NCBI RefSeq assembly: GCF_000002875.2
Contig: NC_009277.2
Location: forward strand, 2,501-66,500
Source: Leishmania infantum JPCM5
Taxonomy: Eukaryota; Euglenozoa; Kinetoplastea; Trypanosomatida; Trypanosomatidae
Direction of reading: 5' to 3'
Length of the DNA: 64,000 nucleotides
In this document: positions 53,040 to 62,568 of the stretch, one piece after another
Layout of the letters: every line of letters starts with the position of its first letter
Numbering within the stretch: position 1 is the stretch's first letter
The notes under the pieces: generated by a model
Told to the model about the DNA's origin: nothing
The model's database searches: none
The model's input: the letters and a program-made list of their open reading frames with translations, nothing else
Made by a program: the position numbers and the translations under genes

Positions 53040-54404
53040 TCATTTTGTGTTGTAGAAGGGCAGGGACTCGGTGAAGAAGGCGGCGTACTTGGGGTCAGCG
53101 TTGAGTCGCTCGCAGGCGCGCTGCACCGCCCCGTTCGTTGGGCGGCGCTCAAACACCATTAGTGTACGCTCTTCAAACTGGAGCGGGGTGAAGAGCGGGC
53201 TGCCGTGCTTTAGGTCCTCTGCAGGCTTCAGTCGCGTGAGAGGCTGTGACGGCTTCTTGGGGTTGAAGAAGAGCACGGACTCCAGCGGGTCTGCCGTGCC
53301 CTTGCCCTGGTTGATTACGACCACCTCCGCAATAAAGTCGTCCGCGTTGAGCGGGAACGACGGGTGGGCGTGCTCGAGAATGGCCGCCGCCCAGTCTACC
53401 GCCGCCATTGGCGCCCGCATCGTGATGTCCAGAGACGACGAATAGGCGACGCGGTAGATGTCGCGGGTGCGGAGTCGGTGCAGAATGGCATGCGCCTCGG
53501 CCAGATGCGGGGCCTCGCTCACCTCGATCGCCTCCAAGATCCAGTCGCCGAGTTTCAGAAAGAGCGTCTCGTCCTGAGCGCACTCGACAAGGGTGTGGCC
53601 GCCCACCCTAAAGTACGGTGCCGCGGCATGGATGACGTCCCCGATCATGTGGCCAATTGCCTTTGTGACTTGATGCTGGTACACGTTCTTGTGCAGCTTC
53701 GCCCGCAGCGTGAAGATCTCGCGGAGGGAGAGGGCCAGCTTCTGCTCAAAGGCCAGCTGCCACTGACCCTCCTCGCACACTATGCGTGCAGAGTTGAAAA
53801 GCCGATTTATGCGCACGTCGACGGTGGGCTTGCCGAAGCAGCACATCGAGTCACGAATGAAGTAGTCGAGACGGTCCACATCGATGCCGTTCCGCTTGTT
53901 GCTGATGATCTCGCCGTATGTGATACCCAGCAACGCCTTGCCGCGCATCAGACCCACCACCACGTCCACGTGCGTCTGCGGGACCAGGTCGCCGAGCACA
54001 CGCCGCGCAATCTTCTCCGACATGTCTTCATGGTTGAACTCGATGCCGCAGCGACGCGAGACGACGTCCTCGAACAAGTGAGAAAAGGGGCCGTGGCCGA
54101 CGTCGTGGAGCAGCCCCGCCAGCATGCCGAGCTCGATGTCCACCTCACTCAGCCCCAGGTCCGGCTGGTGGTGTTGGATATTTAGCAGAAGGGTGCGGGC
54201 CATGTGGGCAACACCGATGCTGTGCTCGAAGCGCGTGTGCACAGCGCCGGGGTACAGGAAGGAGGATGCGCCGAGCTGGTGCAATGACCGCAGTCGCTGG
54301 AAGGCCGGCGTGTCAATTGCCGCCACGACGAGCGGCGGCAGGCTAATGTGCTCATAGACGCGATCCAGGATGGTGAGCTCCCGGGGACGGTGCTTGCGCA
54401 GCAT
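53040..54404 (-). CDS. SAMHD1-like HD-domain phosphohydrolase
   Basis: A 454-residue protein from MLRKHRPRELTILDRVYEHI (ATG 54402-54404; the ten residues before it begin with TTG, not ATG). The HD metal site is complete: PGAVHTRFEHSIGVAHMA (His56, His61), AGLLHDVGHGPFSHLFE (His100-Asp101) and the distal ISNKRNGIDVDRLDYF block. These follow human SAMHD1 closely, including the KRNGIDVD motif. SAMHD1-type enzymes hydrolyse dNTPs to nucleosides plus triphosphate and so limit dNTP pools. The N-terminal SAM domain and the retroviral-antagonist region of human SAMHD1 are absent, leaving a bare HD core plus the C-terminal domain. Location is probably nuclear or cytosolic; some kinetoplastid homologues are discussed as mitochondrial, but no presequence is obvious here. 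Activity is inferred from conserved residues. Confidence 0.88.
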   Translation of the reverse strand: MLRKHRPRELTILDRVYEHISLPPLVVAAIDTPAFQRLRSLHQLGASSFLYPGAVHTRFEHSIGVAHMARTLLLNIQHHQPDLGLSEVDIELGMLAGLLHDVGHGPFSHLFEDVVSRRCGIEFNHEDMSEKIARRVLGDLVPQTHVDVVVGLMRGKALLGITYGEIISNKRNGIDVDRLDYFIRDSMCCFGKPTVDVRINRLFNSARIVCEEGQWQLAFEQKLALSLREIFTLRAKLHKNVYQHQVTKAIGHMIGDVIHAAAPYFRVGGHTLVECAQDETLFLKLGDWILEAIEVSEAPHLAEAHAILHRLRTRDIYRVAYSSSLDITMRAPMAAVDWAAAILEHAHPSFPLNADDFIAEVVVINQGKGTADPLESVLFFNPKKPSQPLTRLKPAEDLKHGSPLFTPLQFEERTLMVFERRPTNGAVQRACERLNADPKYAAFFTESLPFYNTK

Positions 54405-54585
54405 CTCTTCCCGTTTGGCCCACGCCCCCCCCAACCCCTACCCTGTTTTGAAAAGCGCCTTGACGGTAGGTGCGAAGGTGCGGTGGAGACGCATGCACGC
54501 GCAAGCCTGTAGCGCGCGACTCGCTCCGAAATCCTGAAGGGTGCGCCCTAGGTGCGTGCGTGTGCGGCTCTATTTCGCTCTCTCG

Positions 54586-54610
54586 CTGCTGCTGCTGCTG
54601 CTGCTGCTGC
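54586..54610. repeat. (CTG)8 trinucleotide repeat
   Basis: Eight CTG units, non-coding, between TRM112 and the HD hydrolase. Confidence 0.92.
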
Positions 54611-55414
54611 GTACGTCAGTGGGCGTGTGGCAGCTTTGGAAAGCGGAAGAGGAATGGGGGGCACCGTGTGCGTGCACACACGAGCACACGCCCGCTTGGT
54701 GTGCACGTGTCCTCTACACAACAGTCGGATAGAGTACACGAAAAGAGCGACGGCAACTCCTGCGCCAGAGCGGCAGGGAGTCACTCGACGGATACGGAGT
54801 AGGGAGCAGGTGTCCCTGTGTCGCTGGCTGTGAGTGCGTGCTGGCGTGTCTGCGTGTGTAGGACACGCGCGAAACGGCTCGCGCAGATGCACGAAGAGTC
54901 TAGCACAACAGGCATGCCCGTGTGAAGCATGGCGGTGGGTGGAGACAGGAAGGAGAAGCGCACGAGCAGCAGCAGAATAGCAGCAGCAACAGAAAAATGG
55001 ACGGAACAGACGGACGGGAGAGGCGTGGAAGGGGATGGCGAGGCGGATGTGAGGAAAGAGGGAGAGGGAACAGTGGGTCCGTTCTGCGAGCCCGCAACCG
55101 ATCATTACTGATGGAGGGAGTCTGGGAGGGATGCTTCACAGGGGCAGCAGCAGCTGCCACGCAGGTAACTGGGTGTGCTCGCCACAAGCGCGCACACTCA
55201 CGACTCCCAGGGACTACTCGTTATTGCTGTCGCACATGCGAAGATCTACTAAATCTTAGCCTTTGAGGGCGCCCGTGCCCTACATTTTCCTTCTCTCGCT
55301 CGCCTTCCCCCCCCCCCACGCGCACGCGCACATGAGGAGGATCATAACGGGCGAATGAAGAGACAGACGGGATCGATCTCTGTCAATTTGCGCCTGTCGG
55401 TGGTTGGGTGCATG

Positions 55415-55430
55415 CTTGCTGCTGCTGCTG

Positions 55431-55473
<43 letters not shown>

Positions 55474-55482
55474 TGTGTGTGT
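55415..55482. repeat. Compound (GCT)n-(GT)20 microsatellite
   Basis: Five to six GCT units pass directly into about twenty GT units (55433-55472), followed by a further short GT run. It is the longest simple repeat in the window. Confidence 0.95.
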
Positions 55483-55772
55483 CGGCGAACCTTATCCGAG
55501 ACGGCTTACGCGATTACATGAACGCCTCGGCTAAAAGGTATTTAAGTACAGAGAAGAGCGCATCTGAGCGCGCACACACACGACCTCGCCACTCGCCACA
55601 CGCCACAAGCCACGCCATACCCGTCGTGCAATGGCCTTCACCCCCTCACTCATGCATGAGGCAACAGCGGGGAGACAGGCGAAAGCTTGAAGAGAAGACG
55701 GCGATGATACGGAGAGGGCGGGGAAGGAAGGAGAGAGGCACGTCGACGCACTCGCTCACTCAGCGATGCACA

Positions 55773-56198
55773 CTACTTCGCCTCAGGCACGAAGTTTGGA
55801 ATGAAATCGTTAATCGCAAATGTCGTCTTGCACGCCGGACACTCCAGTGTGCCGTTGCGCACCGCCACGACGTTCATGGCGTAGTGCACCGTGCGCAGGA
55901 ACGCGCTGTGGTCGCTGAAATCAGCGCCCTCCATCGTCTCTGGCAGCTCAGAAGATGCCGACGCCGCCTCGGCCGTATCAGCGCCCTCGTCGTGGGACAG
56001 CCCACGCACCAACTCGTGCGCCTCGCGCAGTGCGTGAAAAGTGGTGCGCAGACTTGCGTAGTCGACACGCGCCAGCATGCGGCGCGTGAACTCGGCGTCG
56101 TACTCCACCGGAATCTCCTCCATCTCCGCGGCGGTCACATGGAGGGGGTACGTGTCGCACTTCAGGCAGGCGAGAAAGTTATGCGTAAGCAGCCGCAT
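55773..56198 (-). CDS. TRM112: TRM112-like methyltransferase activator
   Basis: A 141-residue protein starting MRLLTHNFLACLKC. The zinc site is split as in Trm112: CxxC at Cys11/Cys14 and ECPAC at Cys120/Cys123, followed by the family ending INDFIPNFVPEA (normally 'I(P/A)NMLL'-type). The middle carries the usual helical insertion: FTRRMLARVDYASLRTTFHAL, then an acidic, Ala/Ser-rich stretch at about 68-90. Trm112 is an obligate partner and activator of several methyltransferases acting on tRNA (Trm9, Trm11), 18S rRNA (Bud23) and release factor (Mtq2), in cytosol and nucleus. The start ATG at 56196-56198 matches the conserved MRLLTHN beginning exactly. Confidence 0.9.
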   Translation of the reverse strand: MRLLTHNFLACLKCDTYPLHVTAAEMEEIPVEYDAEFTRRMLARVDYASLRTTFHALREAHELVRGLSHDEGADTAEAASASSELPETMEGADFSDHSAFLRTVHYAMNVVAVRNGTLECPACKTTFAINDFIPNFVPEAK

Positions 56199-56688
56199 TG
56201 TGTAGACGGCAGTAGAAGCGTGAGTGAAGGCCTTGAAGGGAGATCAGCGGCGGCAGCAGCGTTGCACGCCTTTTACCAAGCGGGTGCGAGCAGCTGAAGC
56301 ACATACGCACGCACGCCGCCGGGTGCCGTAGAGAAGAAAGGAGAGCACATAAAAGATGATGCGAGAGTGAGAAGTAAATGGGTCAGCCCATGCTAGCTCG
56401 TGTGTGGACGCGAAGTCACTGACAGAAAGAGGCGGCAAGGAGGAGGCGACGTGCGCCCCAGTGCCACCACCATCCTCTACGCCTAGATCTGTGCGCACTC
56501 ACATGCGCGCGCGCCGTCAGCAGCAGAATCGGCCTGACATGCCCTGAGGAGCCCTCATAGATGCGAGTGCATCCGGCAGAAGGCCCTGAAACGGGAAGCA
56601 GAGATGAATTCCAACAGGGGGAGAGACGTGTGCGGGTCGGTGCAGAGGCGCACGCACCAGCAGCGACAGACAGCTGCGCTTACACTTA
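56199..56688. other. Spacer between kinesin and TRM112
   Basis: About 490 bases with no gene supported. It is presumably kinesin 3'UTR and TRM112 5'UTR. Confidence 0.6.
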
Positions 56689-58848
56689 CTATGTGTGCAT
56701 CGACCGTGTGTCCGGCAGCGCCTCCAGCAGGTCCAAGATGCTCACCGCGGCGGCTCGCGGGACACTCGACGGTAGATCGGCGTTGCCTGTAGCGCTTGGC
56801 GGCCCATCATCCGCTTCGCTCTCCGTGGAGGACATCACCACCGTCTGCGGTGATGATGTCCGCAGGTCAACTGCGCCTGACGCAGCAGTGGCCCCATTCG
56901 ACACGAATGGCACGGCAGGGCGAGACGGACTCACCCGCGTCGCCCGTCGCTGTTGTGGCGGCGAGCCCTTCCGTGGAGTCGAGGACAGCCGTGGAGGAGC
57001 TGCGGCACTGCGTGGCGGTACCTCATGTGGAGGTGTGGCAAACTGAGCCGCGGCCCACGCACGATGTAGCTCCTCCAGCCGAGCCTCAACTTGCCCGTCC
57101 TGCAATTTGCCGACTCGCGGAAGCCCCAGCGCGCGGCGCAGCAGCGCATTCTCCTTCCGCAGTTCCTGCACCTTCTCCTCAAGCGCCATCCGCGCCTGCG
57201 TCGCGGCGTCGACGTGCACGACCGGTGTCGCGCGAATGTGGCGCGCCCGCTCCGCGTAGTGGAGCGTGCGCAGAGACTCCTCGAGGTGCAGCGCGCTCGG
57301 ACTCACGCAGGCGACCATCACGGTTCGGCCGTGCCCATCCAGGCTGTGCATGAGGAGCTGAGTGAGAACGCTTGAACGGTAGGGAATGAATGGCGGCGGC
57401 TGCGTTGACGCCTTCGCCGGTGGCATAGCATCGGACGGTGCAGGCGGCGAGGCGGAGAGGAGCTCCAGCACACGACCGAGGGTGAAGAGGGACTTGTTGA
57501 TAGACCCCGCCTCCGCATTGCTGGCCGAAAGCGTCTTCTTGAGACGCTCCGATCCAGCAAGATCCACAAAGACGAGTCGCCCGTACCGGATGGACGAGAG
57601 GGGAGCTGAGGCGCCAGGCGGCGGCGAGGACGACGGTGCGCCGTCACTGTCGACACCCTCCGCAGAGGTTGCAGCGGCCGCCTCGTCTCGCACTTCGAAG
57701 AAGACGGTGAAGACGACGTGCGAGCGGCTGCTGTCCAGGTTGAGTGCGTGGCTGCCGCGCTGCCGATTTCGCTGTCCCTCGCGCAGCACCAGCAGGAAGT
57801 CCTCGCGGCCGCGGCACTCCACCATCAGTGAGCCCTCTACGAAGAAAGACGAGGCTGCGGCCGACCAGCGGCACCGCACCCCGTCGCCACCATCTGGTTG
57901 GAGCAAGTCGTAGAGGGACTCTTGGTAAAGTTCGACGTAGGAGCACTTCGCCGTCACCACCGTGGCCGCGGAGGCAGAAGCTCCAACAGACGCGCCGCTG
58001 ACGCCACCATCATCGCCGCGATCAGCTGAGCCCTTTCCGGCGCCGTCGCTGTCTCTGCGCTTGCTCTTGAGCTTCCTTGACGTCCGACGCAGCTCCTTGA
58101 GTCGACGCGCGATGTAGTGCACAGCCTGGTACTGCAGCCCATCCTCGGCGACCAGCGGCGTAGGGGCGTCGGAGACGGGCCCCGCAGTCGCCGGCGCGGG
58201 GAGCGTCCGCCCGCTCAGCGAGTACGTCTTGCCGCTGCCTGTTTGCCCAAAGCAAAGTACCGTCACCACCTCACCCGCAAGCGCCGCCTCGCACAGCGCC
58301 GGCATCTCCAACATGTCGAAGAACTCCTCCTGCGTCGTGCTGGGGCCGGCGCAGTAGTCAAAGGCGTAGACCCTCGCTGTCTCGCTACTACCCCCGCCGC
58401 CACCGCCGCCGTTCCCGAGGCTATGCGGTGGTGATTGACGGGTAGGCATGGAGGGCCGATGAGCGCTGCGTCCATGTCCGGCCCCCCCGGCCGGCGGCCG
58501 CAGCACCTCCAGCATGTATGGGCTAGACATGGGTCGCGTGAGTCGGCCCGCAGCTGTGACCACACGAATGACTTCGGAATACGACGACTTCGTCCCGCCG
58601 GTGTCGCGCATGTGGCAGTCGCCCTGCAGCTGTGTCGGTGGCGATGCGCTTGGTGCGGGTGCCATCTCCGTCTCCATCAAGGGGCGGACACGTACCGCAG
58701 CCTTCACACGAGTCGGCGGCGGTGGCGGAGGCAATGGAACGACCGAAGCAGTGGAGGGGCCAGTGGTCGCCACTGCAGAGATGCTACTAGGTCCATCCGT
58801 GTTGCCTTCAGTGACGGAGCTGAGGCGCGAGCCACGCCGTGTTATCAT
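56689..58848 (-). CDS. Divergent N-terminal-motor kinesin
   Basis: A 719-residue kinesin with the motor near the N-terminus. VKAAVRVRPL opens the motor at about 48; the P-loop is GQTGSGKTYS (201-210). Switch I is NLDSSRSH (371-378), switch II is VFVDLAGSE (426-434), and YRSSVLTQLL lies near 490 with LRTLHYAERARHI near 527-539. All nucleotide-binding elements are intact, so it should be an ATP-driven microtubule motor. Unusual inserts rich in Ser/Gly/Pro/Asp interrupt the motor (about 60-155, 213-232 and 258-295), making it about 490 residues instead of 340. A short coiled coil (QARMALEEKVQELRKENALL) and a Pro/Ser tail follow. I cannot place it in a numbered kinesin family; kinetoplastids have many orphan kinesins. 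The start is the first ATG. Confidence 0.92.
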   Translation of the reverse strand: MITRRGSRLSSVTEGNTDGPSSISAVATTGPSTASVVPLPPPPPPTRVKAAVRVRPLMETEMAPAPSASPPTQLQGDCHMRDTGGTKSSYSEVIRVVTAAGRLTRPMSSPYMLEVLRPPAGGAGHGRSAHRPSMPTRQSPPHSLGNGGGGGGGSSETARVYAFDYCAGPSTTQEEFFDMLEMPALCEAALAGEVVTVLCFGQTGSGKTYSLSGRTLPAPATAGPVSDAPTPLVAEDGLQYQAVHYIARRLKELRRTSRKLKSKRRDSDGAGKGSADRGDDGGVSGASVGASASAATVVTAKCSYVELYQESLYDLLQPDGGDGVRCRWSAAASSFFVEGSLMVECRGREDFLLVLREGQRNRQRGSHALNLDSSRSHVVFTVFFEVRDEAAAATSAEGVDSDGAPSSSPPPGASAPLSSIRYGRLVFVDLAGSERLKKTLSASNAEAGSINKSLFTLGRVLELLSASPPAPSDAMPPAKASTQPPPFIPYRSSVLTQLLMHSLDGHGRTVMVACVSPSALHLEESLRTLHYAERARHIRATPVVHVDAATQARMALEEKVQELRKENALLRRALGLPRVGKLQDGQVEARLEELHRAWAAAQFATPPHEVPPRSAAAPPRLSSTPRKGSPPQQRRATRVSPSRPAVPFVSNGATAASGAVDLRTSSPQTVVMSSTESEADDGPPSATGNADLPSSVPRAAAVSILDLLEALPDTRSMHT

Positions 58849-60257
58849 CCTGCCCGAAGTCGATATGGTTTGACGTGGGCCTGGCCTGTGCGCCTCGTCG
58901 CACGCCTATGTATAGGTGTGGGGGAGCGTCGAAGGACTGCCTGTGGTACGGCTACTGTACAGACGTGGTCGTTCGTGTTCGGCTGTGAGTGACGTCGACG
59001 AAGGTCAGTTGATCGCTGAGCCCACCCACCCCCTCCTGCGCTCTTCCCTCTTCCCCCGTCACGCAGTCCGCCCTCCGTCTTTCGTCCTCGATACGTTTTA
59101 CGAGAAGGCGCACCGCCGCCACAGCCGAATGTGCAGAGCAACGCAGAAAAGGTTGAGTGCGTCTCTTTGTTTCTTCAACGCGTCACGCCACAGCGAGCAA
59201 GTTGATACTCGCGCGCATGCACGACTGCAGCTCACCTGCCTCTGTGGCACGGCTGCAATGCCAAGGGAAACAGGGCTAACCAACACCGCCTGGCGTCGTT
59301 CAGCCCACTGCAGACAGCGCAGGCTCCGTCCAGGGCGGCGCTCAACGCCACCCGAAACGCAGCGAAGGCAGAAGAGCGGCGGACAGATGTGTGCGGTCGT
59401 CGAGAGAGAGGAGATACCAAGGAAGGAAGGGAGGAGTGATGAGTGAAGGATATGGTCGGGGGAGGGGGAGGGCGCACGCATGCACACATACGCGGCGAAG
59501 ATGTTTGCAAAGAGTGGCCGTAGTAGAACTGGCGCACCAGCGAGGGAGGCACATGTGCATGCGGCTCCAGACCCAGGAGGAGTAGGAGGTGCTCGCGGGC
59601 CTTCATGATCACTCCAACGGTAGCAGAAACTGTCCTCACGCGAGCCTCCGTCTGCCCGCGCGGATCGGCAAAAGGCCTAAAAGGAGCTCGTTCTCCCCCC
59701 TCCGCTTTTGCACAGGCACGCACGGATACGCATCCCTCTCTGTTCACATATCATTGCTTGGCGCGTCACCAGCAGTGCTCACTGTAAGATGAGCACCCCG
59801 TACCTCTGCGCAGAACGATACACCATAGATACGAAAGGAGAAGGGCAAGGCAGGAGACGGGGCGCCAACACAACATGCGAGCGAGGAGACATCGTCAGGC
59901 GGCGCCTCCGCCTCATAGCCATCACACTCGACGCTTTCCTCACCACCGTCCCCCCCCCCTCCCCCCGCCTCTCTCTATCGCGCCTCCTCGGCATCGTCTT
60001 TCGGCCCAATGAAAACGTACAGTGAAGGTGCATATGTACATGGGTGAGTTGGTGGGGAGACCTCCCCCCTCCCGACAGCGATGGCACCGTGGGCATTCCA
60101 TGCGAAGGAGAGTGGCGCCCCGGTGTGTGAGACGCGCTGGCACCACTTTGCCAGTCTTGGCGCAAGTCCCTTGCACTTGAAGAAGCCACCCTGTATTTCA
60201 CTGCAATGAGGCGCGGGCGCAGGCAGCTGAGGAAGATGCGCACGGGCGTAGGCGCCG
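58849..60257. other. Spacer between low-complexity gene and kinesin
   Basis: No gene is supported. It contains the second 80-bp dispersed repeat (59171-59250) and a CCCCTCCCCCC-type tract near 59949-59968. Confidence 0.6.
59171..59250. repeat. 80-bp dispersed repeat, copy B
   Basis: An ungapped match to 6049-6128 in the same orientation, strongest over the final 30 bases. Its flanks differ from copy A, so only this core is shared. Confidence 0.55.
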
Positions 60258-62438
60258 CTACTTCGTCTTCCTTTTCCCGGGGGTGCTGCCGCCGCTGCTG
60301 CTCGCCCCGCGTGAGGTCGTCGGCTTTAATGTTGCCGCAGCAGCGCCGCTGCCGTCGGGGTTAGCACCAGCGCAATCGAGACGCCCACTTTCTGCCGATG
60401 GCGTTGACAGCCCAAGCGCGCGCTCCAGAGCCACGACACGCTGGAGAATGCGGTGCTGCCGCGCAGCCAACGCATCCTCGATGCTTGCGTACACGGCCTG
60501 CACGGCCTCGTTTGTTCTCGGCTTCTCGAAGAAGAGGTGAACATCGGCGGCGTGCTGCTCGGCTCGCTGATGTGCCGCCGTCTGCGCAAGCTCTTCCTCG
60601 TAGGCAGCCCGGTACGCCGCGGCCTCTTTGGCCTGCTCCGCGCGTAAGGTCTCCATGGCTGTCGGCGGTACCGTCAACTCAGGCGCTGCGGGGAGATTAG
60701 AGGTGGCAGCAGCCGCGGCCTCGGCGGCATTAGCGGCGGCGGCGTCCTTGGAGGCGCCCCTGATGGCGCGCTTAGAGTGTGTGCGAGGCCGCCCGCTCAC
60801 GGGTTTGCCGTGCCCCGAGGCGGATGTCGGGCGAGGAGACTGCTGCGGCGTCGCGGCACCACCAACGGTCGCATCGCCACCCGCTACTTCATCGCGTGTC
60901 GCGGACAAGGTCGAAATGTTGCCGCTGCAACTACTTCGTTGAAGAGCAGAGAGACGAGTGGCATCCCGCAGCGGCAGCACGGGCATTGGCGTCTCCACCT
61001 GCACTGAGAAACACACGGGCGCGCGCGCCGACGGTGAGAGGGTGCTCATCGGCTGCTGAGCGTGCGAGGTCACACACATGTGCAGGGCAGTGTGCGAGAG
61101 GAGATCCTCCTCGACGACAAACTGCAAGAAGCCGTCAAGCTCGTCCTTCGTCAAGAAGATGTTCTCCGGCGGCATGGCCGCCACGCGTGCCAACCGCTGC
61201 TCCTCAGCCTCCATCTCCTGCTGCTGTAGCTGCTGCAGCTTCGCCTTCTCCGCGCGAGACGGCTTTGCCACGCCGGCAGCCGTCATGCCGGAGATGCTGC
61301 GCATAGGGCCGCCGCTCAAGCTTGTTGACCGCGGTTGCGTAAGGGCCACAGCTGCGCTCACGACCGGTTCGCGGGGCACCTGCCGCCACGCCCACTCGTG
61401 CTCCAGCTCCCACTGGACGAATCGCTGCAGCTCCCCATGGAGCGCCTCGGCGTGCGTCGCGTACAACAGCGGCGTGGGCACGGCGGCGGCGAGGCTGGCC
61501 ACTGTCCCTGCAAGGTCGTCCTGCTCTGAGCTAGGCGTAGCTCCCGCAGCCGTGATCGCGCTCAGGCGGCGCCCCTTCTTGGACGCCCTGCCGCCGCTGC
61601 CCTCCTTGCCGTGAGACAAGGCCGAACCGCCGGCCGACCCGTGCTCCCCACCACCGGCGCTACCACAACTCGCATTGCCGCTGTGGAAGTGAGACGGTGG
61701 GATATTCCTCTGCGGGTTTCCGTCAGACAGCAGCAGCGGTACGATGGGCGTCTCTGCGGAGACATCGGCGTCGCCACGAACCAGCGAGCGGTACTGCCGC
61801 CACCAGTTGAGCAGATGCATCGTCTTGAGCGCCCCGAAGCCCTCCCTGGCGCAGTACTGAATGAACTCAACGTGCTGGTCCACTTCGATCTGATGACCAA
61901 GGTGCACCCAGTAATCCTCGAGGCGCAGCGCCTGGGCGACGAGGGCGGTCAGGTAGAAGGCGCCGGCCTCCGCATTGGTGAGCGTGCTAGTGGCGCCTCC
62001 ACGGCAGGAGCGATCTAGCATCGCGTTCGGAACGCTGACCTCGTTCCAAGTAGACGCCGCTCGTGAGAGCGTAGAGGCAGATGGGGAGACCGAGCAAGGG
62101 CCGACGGGCGCTGCTGCCGTCGTGGGCGTCGTCGACCGCGTCTCCCCACCGCCACTAGCGGTGCGAGCGATATTGGCAGAGGACGAGAAGGGCGCCATGG
62201 AGGCGCCGAAGGCGTGCTCCGAGACATCTGCTGCCCCGCTCTTTGCGGGGCCACCGGCGCTGTTCGGCGCCGTGTTCAGGCCCTCGGCGGCGGGGATACT
62301 CGAGAAGTCACCCGCAGCAATGGACAAGAGCTGCTGTACGGTATCGGTGGTGTCGAGGGAGGGCTCGGCGAAGTTGAACCCGGGGGCGTCGTTTAGGCCG
62401 CGGTGGGAGCTGCCGATGCTGCCCTTGGGAGGCCCCAT
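60258..62438 (-). CDS. Low-complexity/coiled-coil protein, function unknown
   Basis: A 726-residue protein from MGPPKGSIGSSHRGLNDAPG (ATG 62436-62438). The open frame to 62855 crosses a GT-type microsatellite and Cys/Pro/Arg low-complexity sequence and is rejected. Most of the protein is Ala/Ser/Gly/Thr-rich. Two structured parts stand out. One, at about 155-225, is helical (AFYLTALVAQALRLEDYWVH, EFIQYCAREGFGALKTMHLL, NWWRQYRSL). The other, at about 600-700, is a coiled-coil end (LRAEQAKEAAAYRAAYEEEL, AVYASIEDALAARQHRILQR). It ends in a basic KRKTK. Layouts of this kind occur in kinetoplastid flagellar and cytoskeletal proteins, but I recognise no named domain and give no function. Confidence 0.82.
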   Translation of the reverse strand: MGPPKGSIGSSHRGLNDAPGFNFAEPSLDTTDTVQQLLSIAAGDFSSIPAAEGLNTAPNSAGGPAKSGAADVSEHAFGASMAPFSSSANIARTASGGGETRSTTPTTAAAPVGPCSVSPSASTLSRAASTWNEVSVPNAMLDRSCRGGATSTLTNAEAGAFYLTALVAQALRLEDYWVHLGHQIEVDQHVEFIQYCAREGFGALKTMHLLNWWRQYRSLVRGDADVSAETPIVPLLLSDGNPQRNIPPSHFHSGNASCGSAGGGEHGSAGGSALSHGKEGSGGRASKKGRRLSAITAAGATPSSEQDDLAGTVASLAAAVPTPLLYATHAEALHGELQRFVQWELEHEWAWRQVPREPVVSAAVALTQPRSTSLSGGPMRSISGMTAAGVAKPSRAEKAKLQQLQQQEMEAEEQRLARVAAMPPENIFLTKDELDGFLQFVVEEDLLSHTALHMCVTSHAQQPMSTLSPSARAPVCFSVQVETPMPVLPLRDATRLSALQRSSCSGNISTLSATRDEVAGGDATVGGAATPQQSPRPTSASGHGKPVSGRPRTHSKRAIRGASKDAAAANAAEAAAAATSNLPAAPELTVPPTAMETLRAEQAKEAAAYRAAYEEELAQTAAHQRAEQHAADVHLFFEKPRTNEAVQAVYASIEDALAARQHRILQRVVALERALGLSTPSAESGRLDCAGANPDGSGAAAATLKPTTSRGASSSGGSTPGKRKTK

Positions 62439-62550
62439 TTTGTGGGCGCGCGCCGGGGAGATGGTAGCCCCACGAAGCGCACCGCAGTGCGAGATGCAAG
62501 AGCGAGGAGGGTATGAGAAGAGGGAAAACTCACTATGGCGCTTCCGATCT

Positions 62551-62568
62551 GTGTGTGTGTGTGTGTGT
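62551..62568. repeat. (GT)9 microsatellite
   Basis: An uninterrupted GT run about 110 bases upstream of the chosen start of the low-complexity gene. Confidence 0.9.

Larger units (their letters stand above)
54405..55772. other. Spacer between TRM112 and HD hydrolase
   Basis: No gene is supported. It contains CTG tandem repeats, a long GT microsatellite and purine-rich DNA. The microsatellites lie in the 3' flank of TRM112. Confidence 0.6.
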
